A stretch of 64,000 bases of DNA, from the NCBI RefSeq assembly GCF_014257025.1, contig NZ_JACMSF010000006.1, forward strand, positions 186,001-250,000, in the 5' to 3' direction. Below the pieces are notes generated by a model that made no database searches, was not told the origin of the DNA, and was given only the letters and a program-made list of their open reading frames with translations. The stretch comes from Streptomyces cupreus (GTDB lineage: Bacteria; Actinomycetota; Actinomycetes; Streptomycetales; Streptomycetaceae). Made by a program: the position numbers and the translations under genes. Positions 25,953 through 34,448 of this stretch are shown here, one piece after another (within the stretch, counting starts at the first letter, position 1; every line of letters starts with the position of its first letter).

Positions 25953-26771
25953 CTCCGAACGGGCTCTGCGGCGGCTGCGCCACTGCGGAGAAGCCGAGGG
26001 CGTACCGTCCTGATCGGGGCGCTCGTGGTCGACTCGGTCGGCAACGGGCTGTTCCTCGCTTCCAGAGTGCGTCGGTGGTCCGCCCACGCCGCCCTCAGAC
26101 CGTTCTGATGTCACCGTTCTGATGTCCCCTCCACGGCGGCAGCCTTCCTGGTGAACGCATCCACACGGGCACACAAACCCTTTCGACACCGACCAGACTT
26201 CCTGGCAGCCCACGCCTCATGACGCGTTAGTCACACCTTGTCCGCCGCGCCCTGGCCCAGCCACGGCCGACCAAGGCGGTCCGTTCTCGTGACGGAGGCC
26301 GGTCAGCAGCGGGCTGAGGACGTCGGATTCGGAGCGCCAGTAGCGGTCGTCGTGGCCGGTGAGGTCCAGCAGGCCGGTAGTGATGGCGCGGTTGGTGACG
26401 GTGTGGACGGCGCGGAGCTGCTGCTCATCGGGTTCGGGTTCCAGGCCCCGTCGTGCAGGCGTACGGCGCAGTTGATCAGGTTCGGGCGCCTGGAGCCGAC
26501 TTCAGCAGGCGCTGACAGGCCTACCCCGGGCCCGGACCGATCAGCCGCATGGGGGACGAAGGCAGCAGGGGCTACCCAAGGTCTGATGCCGAGGGTTGAC
26601 ACGCGTGCAGCATGAACGCAAAATCGCTGCCCATCGACAATGCCGAACAGTGTTCGGCTGCAGAGTCACCCGCACGGCATGCCGCTCGCGGCAGGCCATC
26701 AACCGTCGCGACGGGGTTCACCAGTTCCGTCCCCGCCCTACCGCCCCCTCCCCCGTCGAAAGAGGAAGACC
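25953..26771. other. Gene-free stretch with a decayed gene
   Basis: About 820 bp between the LysR and lipase genes. The minus strand at about 26245-26520 holds a decayed coding sequence (separate entry). The rest shows no gene that I can support. Confidence 0.45.
26245..26520 (-). pseudogene. Decayed hypothetical protein gene
   Basis: Two minus-strand frames look coding in turn: RRPNLINCAVRLHDGAW and then, shifted, EPEPDEQQLRAVHTVTNRAI followed by TTGLLDLTGHDDRYWRSESD and VLSPLLTGLRHENGP. No start codon or complete domain is present. The composition is that of a real protein, but I do not recognise the family. Confidence 0.35.
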
Positions 26772-27605
26772 ATGTCTCCGCGCCTCCCCGCAATCCTTAC
26801 CGCCGCCGCGCTCGCGGTCACCACTGCCGTCTTGTCCCCTGCATCACCGGCCACCGCCGACACCACCGATATCTCTCCGCCCGGGGCCAACGACTGGTCC
26901 TGCAAGCCCACCGCCGAGCACCCCGAGCCGGTCGTGCTGGTCCACGGGACGTTCGAGACCATGGCCAAGAACTGGCCGACGCTCAGCCCCAAGCTGAAAA
27001 GCGAGGGGTACTGCGTCTTCGCGCTGAACTACGGCGGCAACGCCATGGGACCCATTGCCCAGTCGGCGAAGGAACTCAAGTCGTTCGTCGGCGCGGTCAT
27101 GGGGGCAACGGGCGCCAGGCAGGTCGACCTGGTCGGACACAGCCAGGGCGGAATGATGCCCCGTTACTACATCAAGTACTTCGGCGGCGCGACCCAGGTC
27201 GACGACCTGGTGGGGATCGTTCCGTCCAACCACGGCACGGAGGGCGTGATCGCACCGCCGCCCGAGCTCGAAAACAGCGAAAACAGCGCCTGCCCGGCCT
27301 GCGACGAGCAACAAGCGGGGTCGGAGTTCCTGACCGACCTGAACGCGAAGGACGAGACGCCGGCCGGTCCGTACTACACCGTCGTCACCACCAGATACGA
27401 CGAGGTCGTCACGCCCTACACCAGCGCGTTCCTGGACGGCTCGGACCGGGAGGTCACCAACATCACTCTCCAGGACCGCTGCCCGCTCAACACGATCGAG
27501 CACGACCAGACGCCCAACGACCCGGTCGTCCACCAGTGGGTTCTCAACGCGCTCGAGCGCAAGGGGCCGGCCGACCCGGCCTTCGTGCCATCATGCGTCG
27601 GCTGA
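26772..27605 (+). CDS. Secreted alpha/beta-hydrolase lipase (class 2 / EstB-like)
   Basis: 277 residues from ATG 26772. A Sec signal peptide covers about residues 1-32 (ending SPATADT). The mature domain starts with the oxyanion strand PVVLVHGTFETMAKNW; the nucleophile elbow is GHSQGG with Ser124. An acidic residue and His are expected in the C-terminal part (IEHDQTPNDPVVHQW contains a likely catalytic His). Cysteines in CPACDEQQ, RCPLN and the last line suggest disulfides. Enzymes of this type hydrolyse triacylglycerols or esters outside the cell. A longer overlapping frame starting at 26612 is spurious. Confidence 0.9.
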   Translation: MSPRLPAILTAAALAVTTAVLSPASPATADTTDISPPGANDWSCKPTAEHPEPVVLVHGTFETMAKNWPTLSPKLKSEGYCVFALNYGGNAMGPIAQSAKELKSFVGAVMGATGARQVDLVGHSQGGMMPRYYIKYFGGATQVDDLVGIVPSNHGTEGVIAPPPELENSENSACPACDEQQAGSEFLTDLNAKDETPAGPYYTVVTTRYDEVVTPYTSAFLDGSDREVTNITLQDRCPLNTIEHDQTPNDPVVHQWVLNALERKGPADPAFVPSCVG

Positions 27606-27633
27606 CGACGCGGCCTACCCACGCGAAGGCGCT

Positions 27634-27774
27634 GTCCGTCCACTGCGTGTCCACTGGCGGATCCCCCTGTGAGCCCTCCCGAGGGGGCACCTGAGGCATC
27701 TGCCTGGATCAACGCATGCCGCGCGGCGCGCGAAGTCGAGGTCTCGAACTCGCGCGCAGCAGAGTGCCTTTCCG
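27634..27774. repeat. Module repeat, copy B
   Basis: Second copy of the 20621-20756 module, with paired GTCCACTG motifs at its start and the conserved 36-bp end (32 of 36 identical to copy A). It lies exactly between the metabolic half and the defence half of the island. Confidence 0.6.
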
Positions 27775-27848
27775 TCGTGCCGGGCTACGACCGCCGTTGT
27801 CAGTGGCGCCTCATAGACTGTCGTCAACTGCTCAGATGGGGGAATGCG

Positions 27849-29561
27849 TTGGCGACGATTCCTGTTCAGAAGCGCCAGGCACAGGATCCGGACTCGAGCG
27901 TGCCACGACTGGTAACCGTGGTCGACCGGGTGCTGGAGGGCGATGTAGTACTGCCCAAGTTCCAGCGGAACTTCGTTTGGACTCGGCAGCAGATCCTCGA
28001 TCTGCTCGACTCCGTAGCGCGTAACTACCCCATCGGCAGCATCCTGCTGTGGCAGAGCACCGAGCAGCTTGCGAGTGAGCGCACGGTCGCCGGATTGGCC
28101 GTCGGCGAACACCGCCATGGCTATCCGGTGAACTACATCCTCGATGGACAGCAGCGACTGGCGACGATCTGCGGGGCGCTGCACTGGGCCCCGGATGGTG
28201 ACGCCGAGAGTAACTGGAACATCGTCTACGATCTCGAAGAGCAGGCGTTCAGGCATACGGACACGCTGGAGGACCCGCCCGCGCACATCATCCCGGTCCG
28301 GCTGCTCTCCAACGGCTTCCTCTTCGCCAACCGCGCTTCGAAGCTCGGCTCCGCGGACCTGCAGGAGCGGGCCGCGGAGCTGTACAACCGGTTCTCGAAC
28401 TATCAGATCGCCGTAGTCACCCTCCGGGGCATGCCGTCGACCGAGGTTGCGAAGGTCTTCGAGCGGATCAACAGCACCGCGACCCCGCTCACCGTCGTCG
28501 ACCTGATGCGGGCGGCGACCTGGAGCCCGGAGTTCGATCTCAAGGACGAGATCGACGAGCTGCTCGAAGTCCTGAGCCGGAAGCAGTATGGCAAAGTCGA
28601 CACGAAGACCATGCTGCGCACGATCTCCGCCGCTGCCGGGTTCGGGTTCTCTCGTGAGGACATGAACCAGCTGCGGAATCTGAACAAGGATGAGCTGGAG
28701 GAGGCGGTCAAGGCCGCCGTCGAAGCATCCAAGCTCGCGGTCGACTTCCTGACCACGCATGTCCGTACGCCCCGTGCTACTGCCTTGCCCTACTACAACC
28801 AGTTCGCGGTCCTGGTCGAGATCTTCCGCCAAGTGCCGAAGGCCACAGCAGCCCAGTACGACGCCATCGAACGATGGTTCTGGCTCACCGCCAGCGGCGA
28901 GTACTTCAAGGGTTGGAACGCGCGGCAGATGGCGGACGACCGCGAAGCGGTCCACAGCTTCGCCTCGGGTCGGACCGATGAGATCGAGGTCAGTGCGGGC
29001 GTGCCGCGCAGCGTCCTGTGGCGCCGCAATCAGTTTAGGGCCACGAACGCCCCGTCGAAGCTGCTGGGCCTGTTGCTCGCCGAGGCCCACCCGCTGGACC
29101 TCCGCAACGGCCGCCGGATCGACACGGACAGGGCGCTGTCCTGGCAGAACGACAAGGAGTTCCACCACTTCTTCCCGAAGTCGTTCCTGAAGAAGCAGGG
29201 GCTGAACGTCAGCCAGGCCAACGTCTGCGCCAATTTGATCATGCTGAGCTCGGTATCGAACATCGCCATCAGCGACCAGCCGCCCTCGGTCTACCTGAAG
29301 GATCTGTGCGAGACCCAGGGCAAGGAGACGATCCGTAAGCGCCTGGCGACCTGCCTCATCGACGAGGACGCCTTCGAGGCTGCTCTGCGGGATGACTATG
29401 AGGGCTTCCTCCGCGCCCGCTCCGAAACCCTCCACAAGCGCCTGATGGAACTCATCGGCTCGTCCGCTGCCGGAGCGCAGGAGCATGTGGCCGTCCCCGA
29501 CGACGGCGGGAGTGGGGTGAGCGATACGGACGAGCCGATCGACCGGGATTCCGCAGACTGA
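27849..29561 (+). CDS. DUF262 / DUF1524 protein, GmrSD-like restriction nuclease
   Basis: 570 residues from TTG 27849 (LATIPVQKRQ) behind GGGGGA. The N-terminal DUF262 domain has the signature DGQQR (Asp99) in NYILDGQQRLATI and the upstream FVWTRQQILDLLDS; this domain is a nucleotide-hydrolysing, DNaseI/ParB-like module. The C-terminal DUF1524 domain has a His-Me-finger pattern EFHHFFPKSF (His439, His440) and NVCANLIMLSSVSN. Single-chain proteins of this order are related to the GmrS-GmrD and BrxU type IV restriction enzymes, which cut modified phage DNA. It stands 7 bp ahead of radC and is convergent with a type I restriction operon. Confidence 0.85.
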   Translation: MATIPVQKRQAQDPDSSVPRLVTVVDRVLEGDVVLPKFQRNFVWTRQQILDLLDSVARNYPIGSILLWQSTEQLASERTVAGLAVGEHRHGYPVNYILDGQQRLATICGALHWAPDGDAESNWNIVYDLEEQAFRHTDTLEDPPAHIIPVRLLSNGFLFANRASKLGSADLQERAAELYNRFSNYQIAVVTLRGMPSTEVAKVFERINSTATPLTVVDLMRAATWSPEFDLKDEIDELLEVLSRKQYGKVDTKTMLRTISAAAGFGFSREDMNQLRNLNKDELEEAVKAAVEASKLAVDFLTTHVRTPRATALPYYNQFAVLVEIFRQVPKATAAQYDAIERWFWLTASGEYFKGWNARQMADDREAVHSFASGRTDEIEVSAGVPRSVLWRRNQFRATNAPSKLLGLLLAEAHPLDLRNGRRIDTDRALSWQNDKEFHHFFPKSFLKKQGLNVSQANVCANLIMLSSVSNIAISDQPPSVYLKDLCETQGKETIRKRLATCLIDEDAFEAALRDDYEGFLRARSETLHKRLMELIGSSAAGAQEHVAVPDDGGSGVSDTDEPIDRDSAD

Positions 29562-29568
29562 GCGAGGC

Positions 29569-30243
29569 ATGCGCATGCGGGTCAAAGACATGCCGGCGGC
29601 CGACCGCCCGCGGGAGCGGCTGTGGCTCCACGGCGCAGAGGCGCTCGCTGACCGAGAACTACTCGCCCTTCTTCTGGGCTCAGGCATTCCGGGGCAGGAC
29701 GCGGTCCAGCTGGCCGGCGAGCTCCTCGCGGCGCACGGCGGGCTCCGCGGCCTGGCTCAGGCAGACCCGCAAGCCCTCGTGCAGCTCCCGGGGATGGGCC
29801 AAGCGAAAGCGGTACGGGTCGCGGCGGCCTTTCAACTGGCCCGCCGCCTGCAGAACTCGGACCTGCACAGCCCTGACCGTGTCACAACCACTGCCGACCT
29901 CGCCGCGGTCACCGCACCACTGCTACGCGGACTGCGCCACGAACGCGTAATCGTCGTGGCATGTGACACGTCCGGCAAGGTCCTCCGAATCGCCCGCCTG
30001 ACAGACGGCGCCACGGACCGCAGCCTGATTCCAGTCCGTGACACCCTCGCCGGGGTCCTGTCGGCTGGCGCCTCGTCCTTCGGCGTGGCCCACAACCACC
30101 CCTCGGGCAACCCCGAACCGAGCATGGCCGACCGACAGGTGACCGATCGCCTGCGGGATGCGGCGCAGACGGTCGGACTACGGTTCCTTGATCACGTGAT
30201 CATGACGGACAGCGCCTGGCGCCGGGTCACAACTGGCCGGTGA
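29569..30243 (+). CDS. radC: RadC family protein (HhH plus JAB/MPN domain)
   Basis: 224 residues. Residues about 1-95 contain a helix-hairpin-helix (LVQLPGMGQAKAVRVAAAF); the C-terminal part is a JAB/MPN metalloprotease-like domain with the motif HNHPSGNPEPSMAD (His175, His177, Asp188). Members are common on genomic and defence islands; no DNA-repair role is firmly established. Start ATG 29569; a second ATG two codons later matches the usual start MRVKDMPAADRPRERL. It lies 7 bp after the DUF262 nuclease gene and its end overlaps the convergent hsdS by 17 bp. Confidence 0.9.
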   Translation: MRMRVKDMPAADRPRERLWLHGAEALADRELLALLLGSGIPGQDAVQLAGELLAAHGGLRGLAQADPQALVQLPGMGQAKAVRVAAAFQLARRLQNSDLHSPDRVTTTADLAAVTAPLLRGLRHERVIVVACDTSGKVLRIARLTDGATDRSLIPVRDTLAGVLSAGASSFGVAHNHPSGNPEPSMADRQVTDRLRDAAQTVGLRFLDHVIMTDSAWRRVTTGR

Positions 30244-31372
30244 AGGCGGCGTTGAGGATGGAGGGCCGCAGCGCGGCAAGCGAGGGCTCAGCGTAGGCGG
30301 TGCTCAGCCTCTCCGCGAGCCGATCGAGGGTGCTCGCGACATGGTCCTGCACCGGGCGCGGGGGAAGCGGGATCGTCAACGCCTCGAACCGCTTCCGGCC
30401 GAGGGTTCGGTTGCGCTCAGCGCCTGCCGAGCATGCAGACCCGACGAGCGCCAATCCCTGCCGGCTCAGCAGGAAGTGCCGGAGGTAGCTCGTGTTCGCT
30501 CGGTCATCAACTGGCAGATAGAAGAAGAACCGATTCGATGCGATGTACCCTGCGTCCTCTGTCTGCGTAACGGAAATTCCCCCCTCCCAGGCCATGAGAT
30601 TGCTCAGGGCAAGTGCGCCCTCGGGGAATGTGAAGTAGCTGAGCTTACTCAATCCGTCCGGGGAGACGTCGGGATGGTGAATGATGCCCCGACCGAACGA
30701 CCGGATGCCGATGGTTCGATAGATGCCAGCTTCGTCAATTTCTACTGGCGTGCGCGTGAAAGTCAGGGTCTCGCCAATCCGAGCCGATTCATTGGCGCTC
30801 GCCACGGCTGAATCAATGAGCGACTCGGCTAGGTTCGAGTGAAGAGCTGTCAGATGGTCACGCAGTTTGATTACGGAATCTACGCGGTCTATCACTGCAT
30901 CCAGCTTGTCGGCAATACGACGTTGCTCCACAAGGCCAGGGAAGGGGACATGTGTCGCCAAGAGAGTATCGGGCGTAGTCCGCTTACGTCGGACCATCGA
31001 ACCTCGAGGGGTGAGTTGCTCCCAGAGAGTCGGCCAAGAGACAAGGTACTTCAGATACCTCGGATCTGCGACGTCTTTATTGATGCCAAAGACAGGGTAT
31101 TCCGAGGAGACGAAAGTTCCCGAGAACTCCTCTGAAACGACGGCCAGAGCCCCTTCCCATGCGTTGAGCTTACTCATGACGAGTTGCCCAGTCCCAAGTG
31201 GGGTGAGGTTGCGGTACGAAGTTTCGGATCCCGAGATTGGGGAACGCCGAATCAATCCCTTGCCAAAACTGTAAATCCCGGCGATCCTGTATTCGGTTTC
31301 AGGAATTACTGGAACACTGCCCATGAACTTCGCTAGGGCAACTCCGAGGGGCCTCTGCGGTAGATCTGTCAT
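30227..31372 (-). CDS. hsdS: Type I restriction-modification specificity subunit S
   Basis: 381 residues with two target recognition domains, each followed by a conserved spacer helix (LVEQRRIADKLDAVIDRVDS and RPVQDHVASTLDRLAERL). The two halves are visibly related (YRIAGIYSFGKGLIRR versus YRTIGIRSFGRGIIHHPD), so the protein would bind a bipartite DNA site. HsdS directs methylation by HsdM and restriction by HsdR. The ATG shares one base with the hsdM stop. This is the AT-richest part of the island, and its GC content is clearly lower than the neighbours, pointing to recent acquisition. Confidence 0.93.
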   Translation of the reverse strand: MTDLPQRPLGVALAKFMGSVPVIPETEYRIAGIYSFGKGLIRRSPISGSETSYRNLTPLGTGQLVMSKLNAWEGALAVVSEEFSGTFVSSEYPVFGINKDVADPRYLKYLVSWPTLWEQLTPRGSMVRRKRTTPDTLLATHVPFPGLVEQRRIADKLDAVIDRVDSVIKLRDHLTALHSNLAESLIDSAVASANESARIGETLTFTRTPVEIDEAGIYRTIGIRSFGRGIIHHPDVSPDGLSKLSYFTFPEGALALSNLMAWEGGISVTQTEDAGYIASNRFFFYLPVDDRANTSYLRHFLLSRQGLALVGSACSAGAERNRTLGRKRFEALTIPLPPRPVQDHVASTLDRLAERLSTAYAEPSLAALRPSILNAAFTGQL

Positions 31373-32889
31373 CAGAGATGCCTCAATTCAGCCTTCAGCT
31401 CGCCCAACAGGTCCAGGATCTCCCGCTCCGTCTTGATCAGTTCGTCCAGAAGATCTCCCGGGGAGCGGTGCGTTAGGTCACCACCGGCCTGCGGATTGGA
31501 CAGGTCGAGGTTGTACCCGCCCTTCGCGATCTCGCTCGCGTCGACCTTCCAGGCGTACTCGGTGGCCTCCCGCCCGGTTCGCTCCTCACCGCCCCACCAC
31601 TTCGCGCACGCGGCGAACTCCTCGTAGCGCATGGGCTTCGTCTTGCTGTAGCCTCTCCGACCCTCCGGCAAAGGGACCTCGTAGAACCAAGTCTCCTTCG
31701 TCGAGCCGGCCTTCTCGAAGAAGAGCAGGTTCGCGGGGATCTGCGTGTACGGGGCGAAAACGCCCTGCGGGAGGCGCACGATTGTGTGGAGGTTGCACTC
31801 CCGCATCAGCTTCTGCTTGATCTTTGCGCCCACGCCGCCGCCGAACAGCACGCCATTCGGAAGGACGATCGCGCAGCGTCCGCCGGGCTTGAGTCGCTCG
31901 ATCACGGAGTAGAGGAAGAGCCAGGCGGTCTCGTGCGTCCCGACGCCGGCCGAGTCGAAAGCTGCCGCCACCGACTTCTCCTCCTCGCCGCCGAACGGTG
32001 GGTTGGTGAGCACCACGTTCACGCGGTGCCTTGGGCTGCTCTCCTCCCTCATCTTGCGCAGCGCGTTCGTGCGGATCACGTTCGGCGCGTCGATCCCGTG
32101 GAGGAGGAGGTTCATCATCCCGAGCAGATACGGGAGCGGCTTCTTCTCCATGCCGCGGATGTTGTGGTGGAGTTCGGCCAGTTCCGCCTGGGAGCGCGGG
32201 AGCTCCTTCAGCTCCTCGTAAGCCTCCACGAGGAAACCGCCCGTACCGCAAGCCGGGTCGAGGATGGACTCGCCCAGCCTGAGGAAGCTCTGTTCCACCA
32301 TGAACCGGATCACCGGTCGCGGGGTGTAGAACTCGCCCGAGTCACCTGCGGCGTCCCGCATCTCCTTCAGGATTGATTCGTAAACGAAGGCCATCGTGTG
32401 GATGTCATCAGCGGAGTCAAAGTTGATGTCATTGACTACGTTGACGAGGTCGCGCAGCAAGGTGCCCGAGAGCATCCGGTTGTTGACGTCCTGGAAGATG
32501 GTGGAGATCACATTCCTGGGATCTCCCTCCTCATCGCTTCTTAGGTCACGCAGATACGGGAGAAGTTTCATGTTGACAAAGTCGAGGAACTCCTTCCCCG
32601 TGAATTCGGTTCTTGCTCCCCAGCTCTTCCAGTCGTATGGTGGCTGGATCACGCGCTCGTAGCCAAGGATCTCCGCCTCCCGCTCCTCCTCCACGCACAC
32701 ATCAAAGGCCCGGAGGAACAGAATCCACGTCAGCTGAGGCAGGCGGTCCAGGTCACCGTTGAGGCCAGCGTCCTTGCGCATGATGTCGCGCGCCGACTTG
32801 ATGGCCGACTGAAGTTCCCCGCGGGTTCGCTTTTTGGGCTGGGCGGGTACGTCAATGGCCAGTTGGTTGGTAGTGTCCTGCGGCGGCAT
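31372..32889 (-). CDS. hsdM: Type I restriction-modification methyltransferase subunit M
   Basis: 505 residues. The N-terminal HsdM_N helical domain is followed by an N6-adenine methyltransferase: motif I is ILDPACGTGGFLVEAYEEL and motif IV is the catalytic NPPFGG in VNVVLTNPPFGGEEEK. Further features (FEKAGSTKETWFYEVPLP) match the family to its end. With HsdS it methylates adenines in the recognition sequence. Start ATG 32889 shares one base with the stop of the abiEii gene, and its stop shares one base with the hsdS start, so the three genes are tightly coupled. Confidence 0.95.
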   Translation of the reverse strand: MPPQDTTNQLAIDVPAQPKKRTRGELQSAIKSARDIMRKDAGLNGDLDRLPQLTWILFLRAFDVCVEEEREAEILGYERVIQPPYDWKSWGARTEFTGKEFLDFVNMKLLPYLRDLRSDEEGDPRNVISTIFQDVNNRMLSGTLLRDLVNVVNDINFDSADDIHTMAFVYESILKEMRDAAGDSGEFYTPRPVIRFMVEQSFLRLGESILDPACGTGGFLVEAYEELKELPRSQAELAELHHNIRGMEKKPLPYLLGMMNLLLHGIDAPNVIRTNALRKMREESSPRHRVNVVLTNPPFGGEEEKSVAAAFDSAGVGTHETAWLFLYSVIERLKPGGRCAIVLPNGVLFGGGVGAKIKQKLMRECNLHTIVRLPQGVFAPYTQIPANLLFFEKAGSTKETWFYEVPLPEGRRGYSKTKPMRYEEFAACAKWWGGEERTGREATEYAWKVDASEIAKGGYNLDLSNPQAGGDLTHRSPGDLLDELIKTEREILDLLGELKAELRHL

Positions 32890-33770
32890 CAGTCTTCCGT
32901 TCCGGTGGAGGCGTTCACAACTCGCGCCCAGAATTCGCGCACTGCGGTCAGCGCGCCGTCCAAGGTCGCTGTGGTCTCAGTCAGTCCCTCGGCGAGGGGT
33001 GGGTACGTTTCCCGCCACAGCGGTGGTGGGTCGGGAATCAGTTGAGGGACGGCATGCGTGTCCCGGATCGTGAAGACATGCCGCACTACGCCGTACAGCT
33101 CCACGTCGGCGGCCATGCCCGTCTCGATCAGCAGCACGAGATCAGCCAGGTCCTTGACTCTCGTATTAGGACGGTCACCGTATTCACGTGTGAGGGCATG
33201 TAGCTTTTCAGCGAAGTGCTGCCGCCGGTCCACGGCCTCGATCGTCCGGGCGGGGATTCCGGCGAAGTCCAGTGCACCGAGGAGCGGCAGGGGTTCCGTG
33301 GCCGCCACCTCCTCGCCGCGGGCGGCGACGTCGATCCGGACACCGGCGAAGGACTTACCGCCAAGGCCAGCTTCGATGGAGAACCTCCACGCCGGGCGCC
33401 CCCCGGTATCAGCGGCCAGCTCCACCGGCGCGGGAACCCGGAAGGTGAACCAGTCTCCGTCCGGGTCTTCTGCAAGCGCATCGAGCAGTGCCTCGCGAAG
33501 CGTGCCGCCAGTCAGTCCTGTTTCCCGGATGGCGAGGTCCATGTCCTTGGTCGCTCGGGCCCGATTCCGGAGCCGGAACTCAAGCGCGGCCCCGCCCTTG
33601 AGGATCCACTCGGCCTCCGAATCGGCTGAGAGCCGTGCCGCGATGCGGTCGAAGACCACTCGGCGGCGCAGGCGTCCCAGATCAGTGGCTTCGGTCTCCG
33701 ACTGGCGCTTCAGCCTCGCCTCCAGCGCCCTACGGAGTGCGACGGCGTCCTGGTACCGCTTCTCCGTCAC
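32889..33770 (-). CDS. abiEii: AbiEii-type nucleotidyltransferase toxin
   Basis: 293 residues. The nucleotidyltransferase motif appears as WILKGGAALEFRL followed by RATKDMDLAIRE, giving the GG...DxD pattern of AbiEii/AbiGii toxins. These type IV toxins use a nucleotide to block growth after phage infection (in MenT relatives by modifying tRNA). The gene is inserted between the antitoxin gene and hsdM: its ATG overlaps the abiEi stop by 4 bp and its TGA overlaps the hsdM ATG by 1 bp. This placement inside a restriction operon is unusual and described in the findings. Confidence 0.88.
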   Translation of the reverse strand: MTEKRYQDAVALRRALEARLKRQSETEATDLGRLRRRVVFDRIAARLSADSEAEWILKGGAALEFRLRNRARATKDMDLAIRETGLTGGTLREALLDALAEDPDGDWFTFRVPAPVELAADTGGRPAWRFSIEAGLGGKSFAGVRIDVAARGEEVAATEPLPLLGALDFAGIPARTIEAVDRRQHFAEKLHALTREYGDRPNTRVKDLADLVLLIETGMAADVELYGVVRHVFTIRDTHAVPQLIPDPPPLWRETYPPLAEGLTETTATLDGALTAVREFWARVVNASTGTED

Positions 33771-34366
33771 TCCGTCACCTCCCTTAGCGCACGCTCTACG
33801 CCGAGTTCGGCTCGCGCTCCGAGTTCCTGGGCCGCGTACAGAAGGCGGCGTCGGGTGGTCAGGCCCCGCGAGAGGGCGTCGTTCACTGCGGAGTCGACTA
33901 CGTCTTGATCAACCCCGTCCGCCGCGCTCTCCGTGATGGCCCGCAGGGGTGTGGTGACCTTGAAACCCTCGTGTTGTTCGATGTCCGCAGCGCCGAGAGT
34001 GGCGCGGTGGAGGACGACAGCCGAGTCGTTAGCACGAAAGCTCGGAGGTACGGTCAGGTGGATCTCCGCTGGGTTGGCGATGCCCAGGTCGTGTACAGCA
34101 AGGGCCGTCGTGTGTGACACCACAGCCTGGTCCCGGCTCCAGAGAGACCAGCGGACCAGGTGGTCAGTGTCGGTGCTCGGCAGGTCGAGATACTCGCGGA
34201 AGCGGTAGATGCCGCGGTCGATACGGATCCAGTTGCGCCGACCGACGTGGAAGTGCTGGGCCTGGTAGGAGTAGCCGGCCTTGAGCGCCTGGGCAGCCGT
34301 GAAGTAGCCGCGTTGGCTGGCGGCGGTGCGCCATAGACGGTCGCGAGTCGTGTCATCACCGAGCAC
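33767..34366 (-). CDS. abiEi: AbiEi-type antitoxin / transcriptional repressor
   Basis: 199 residues from GTG 34366. The N-terminal winged-helix domain (TAASQRGYFTAAQALKAG; WIRIDRGIYRFREY) is characteristic of AbiEi antitoxins, and a C-terminal antitoxin domain follows (VSHTTALAVHDLGIANPAEI). AbiEi neutralises the AbiEii toxin and represses its own promoter by binding inverted repeats. An AGGAGG sequence lies about 24 bases upstream of the GTG, rather far, so the exact start is uncertain; no in-frame alternative exists closer because of a TAG codon. It is 82 bp downstream of hsdR and may have its own promoter there. Confidence 0.85.
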   Translation of the reverse strand: MLGDDTTRDRLWRTAASQRGYFTAAQALKAGYSYQAQHFHVGRRNWIRIDRGIYRFREYLDLPSTDTDHLVRWSLWSRDQAVVSHTTALAVHDLGIANPAEIHLTVPPSFRANDSAVVLHRATLGAADIEQHEGFKVTTPLRAITESAADGVDQDVVDSAVNDALSRGLTTRRRLLYAAQELGARAELGVERALREVTE

Positions 34367-34390
34367 CGTGAGAGCGTAACAGAAACACTC

Positions 34391-34438
34391 CTCCTAGTTT
34401 CCTTTAGCTTCACGCAGATCGATACGCGAAACTAAAGT
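34391..34438 (-). promoter_or_regulatory. AT-rich inverted repeat upstream of abiEi
   Basis: TAGTTTC (34395-34401) and GAAACTA (34428-34434) are inverted, with CTTTAG / CTAAAG elements also paired. The region is AT-rich compared with its surroundings and lies between hsdR and abiEi, so it is the likely AbiEi operator and an internal promoter. Confidence 0.5.
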
Positions 34439-34448
34439 CAGGATGTAG

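Noticed and set aside
26612..27694. 360-codon plus-strand frame overlapping the lipase
   Set aside because: Highly Arg/Gly-rich and without domain signals; the lipase frame at 26772-27605 has signal peptide and GHSQGG.
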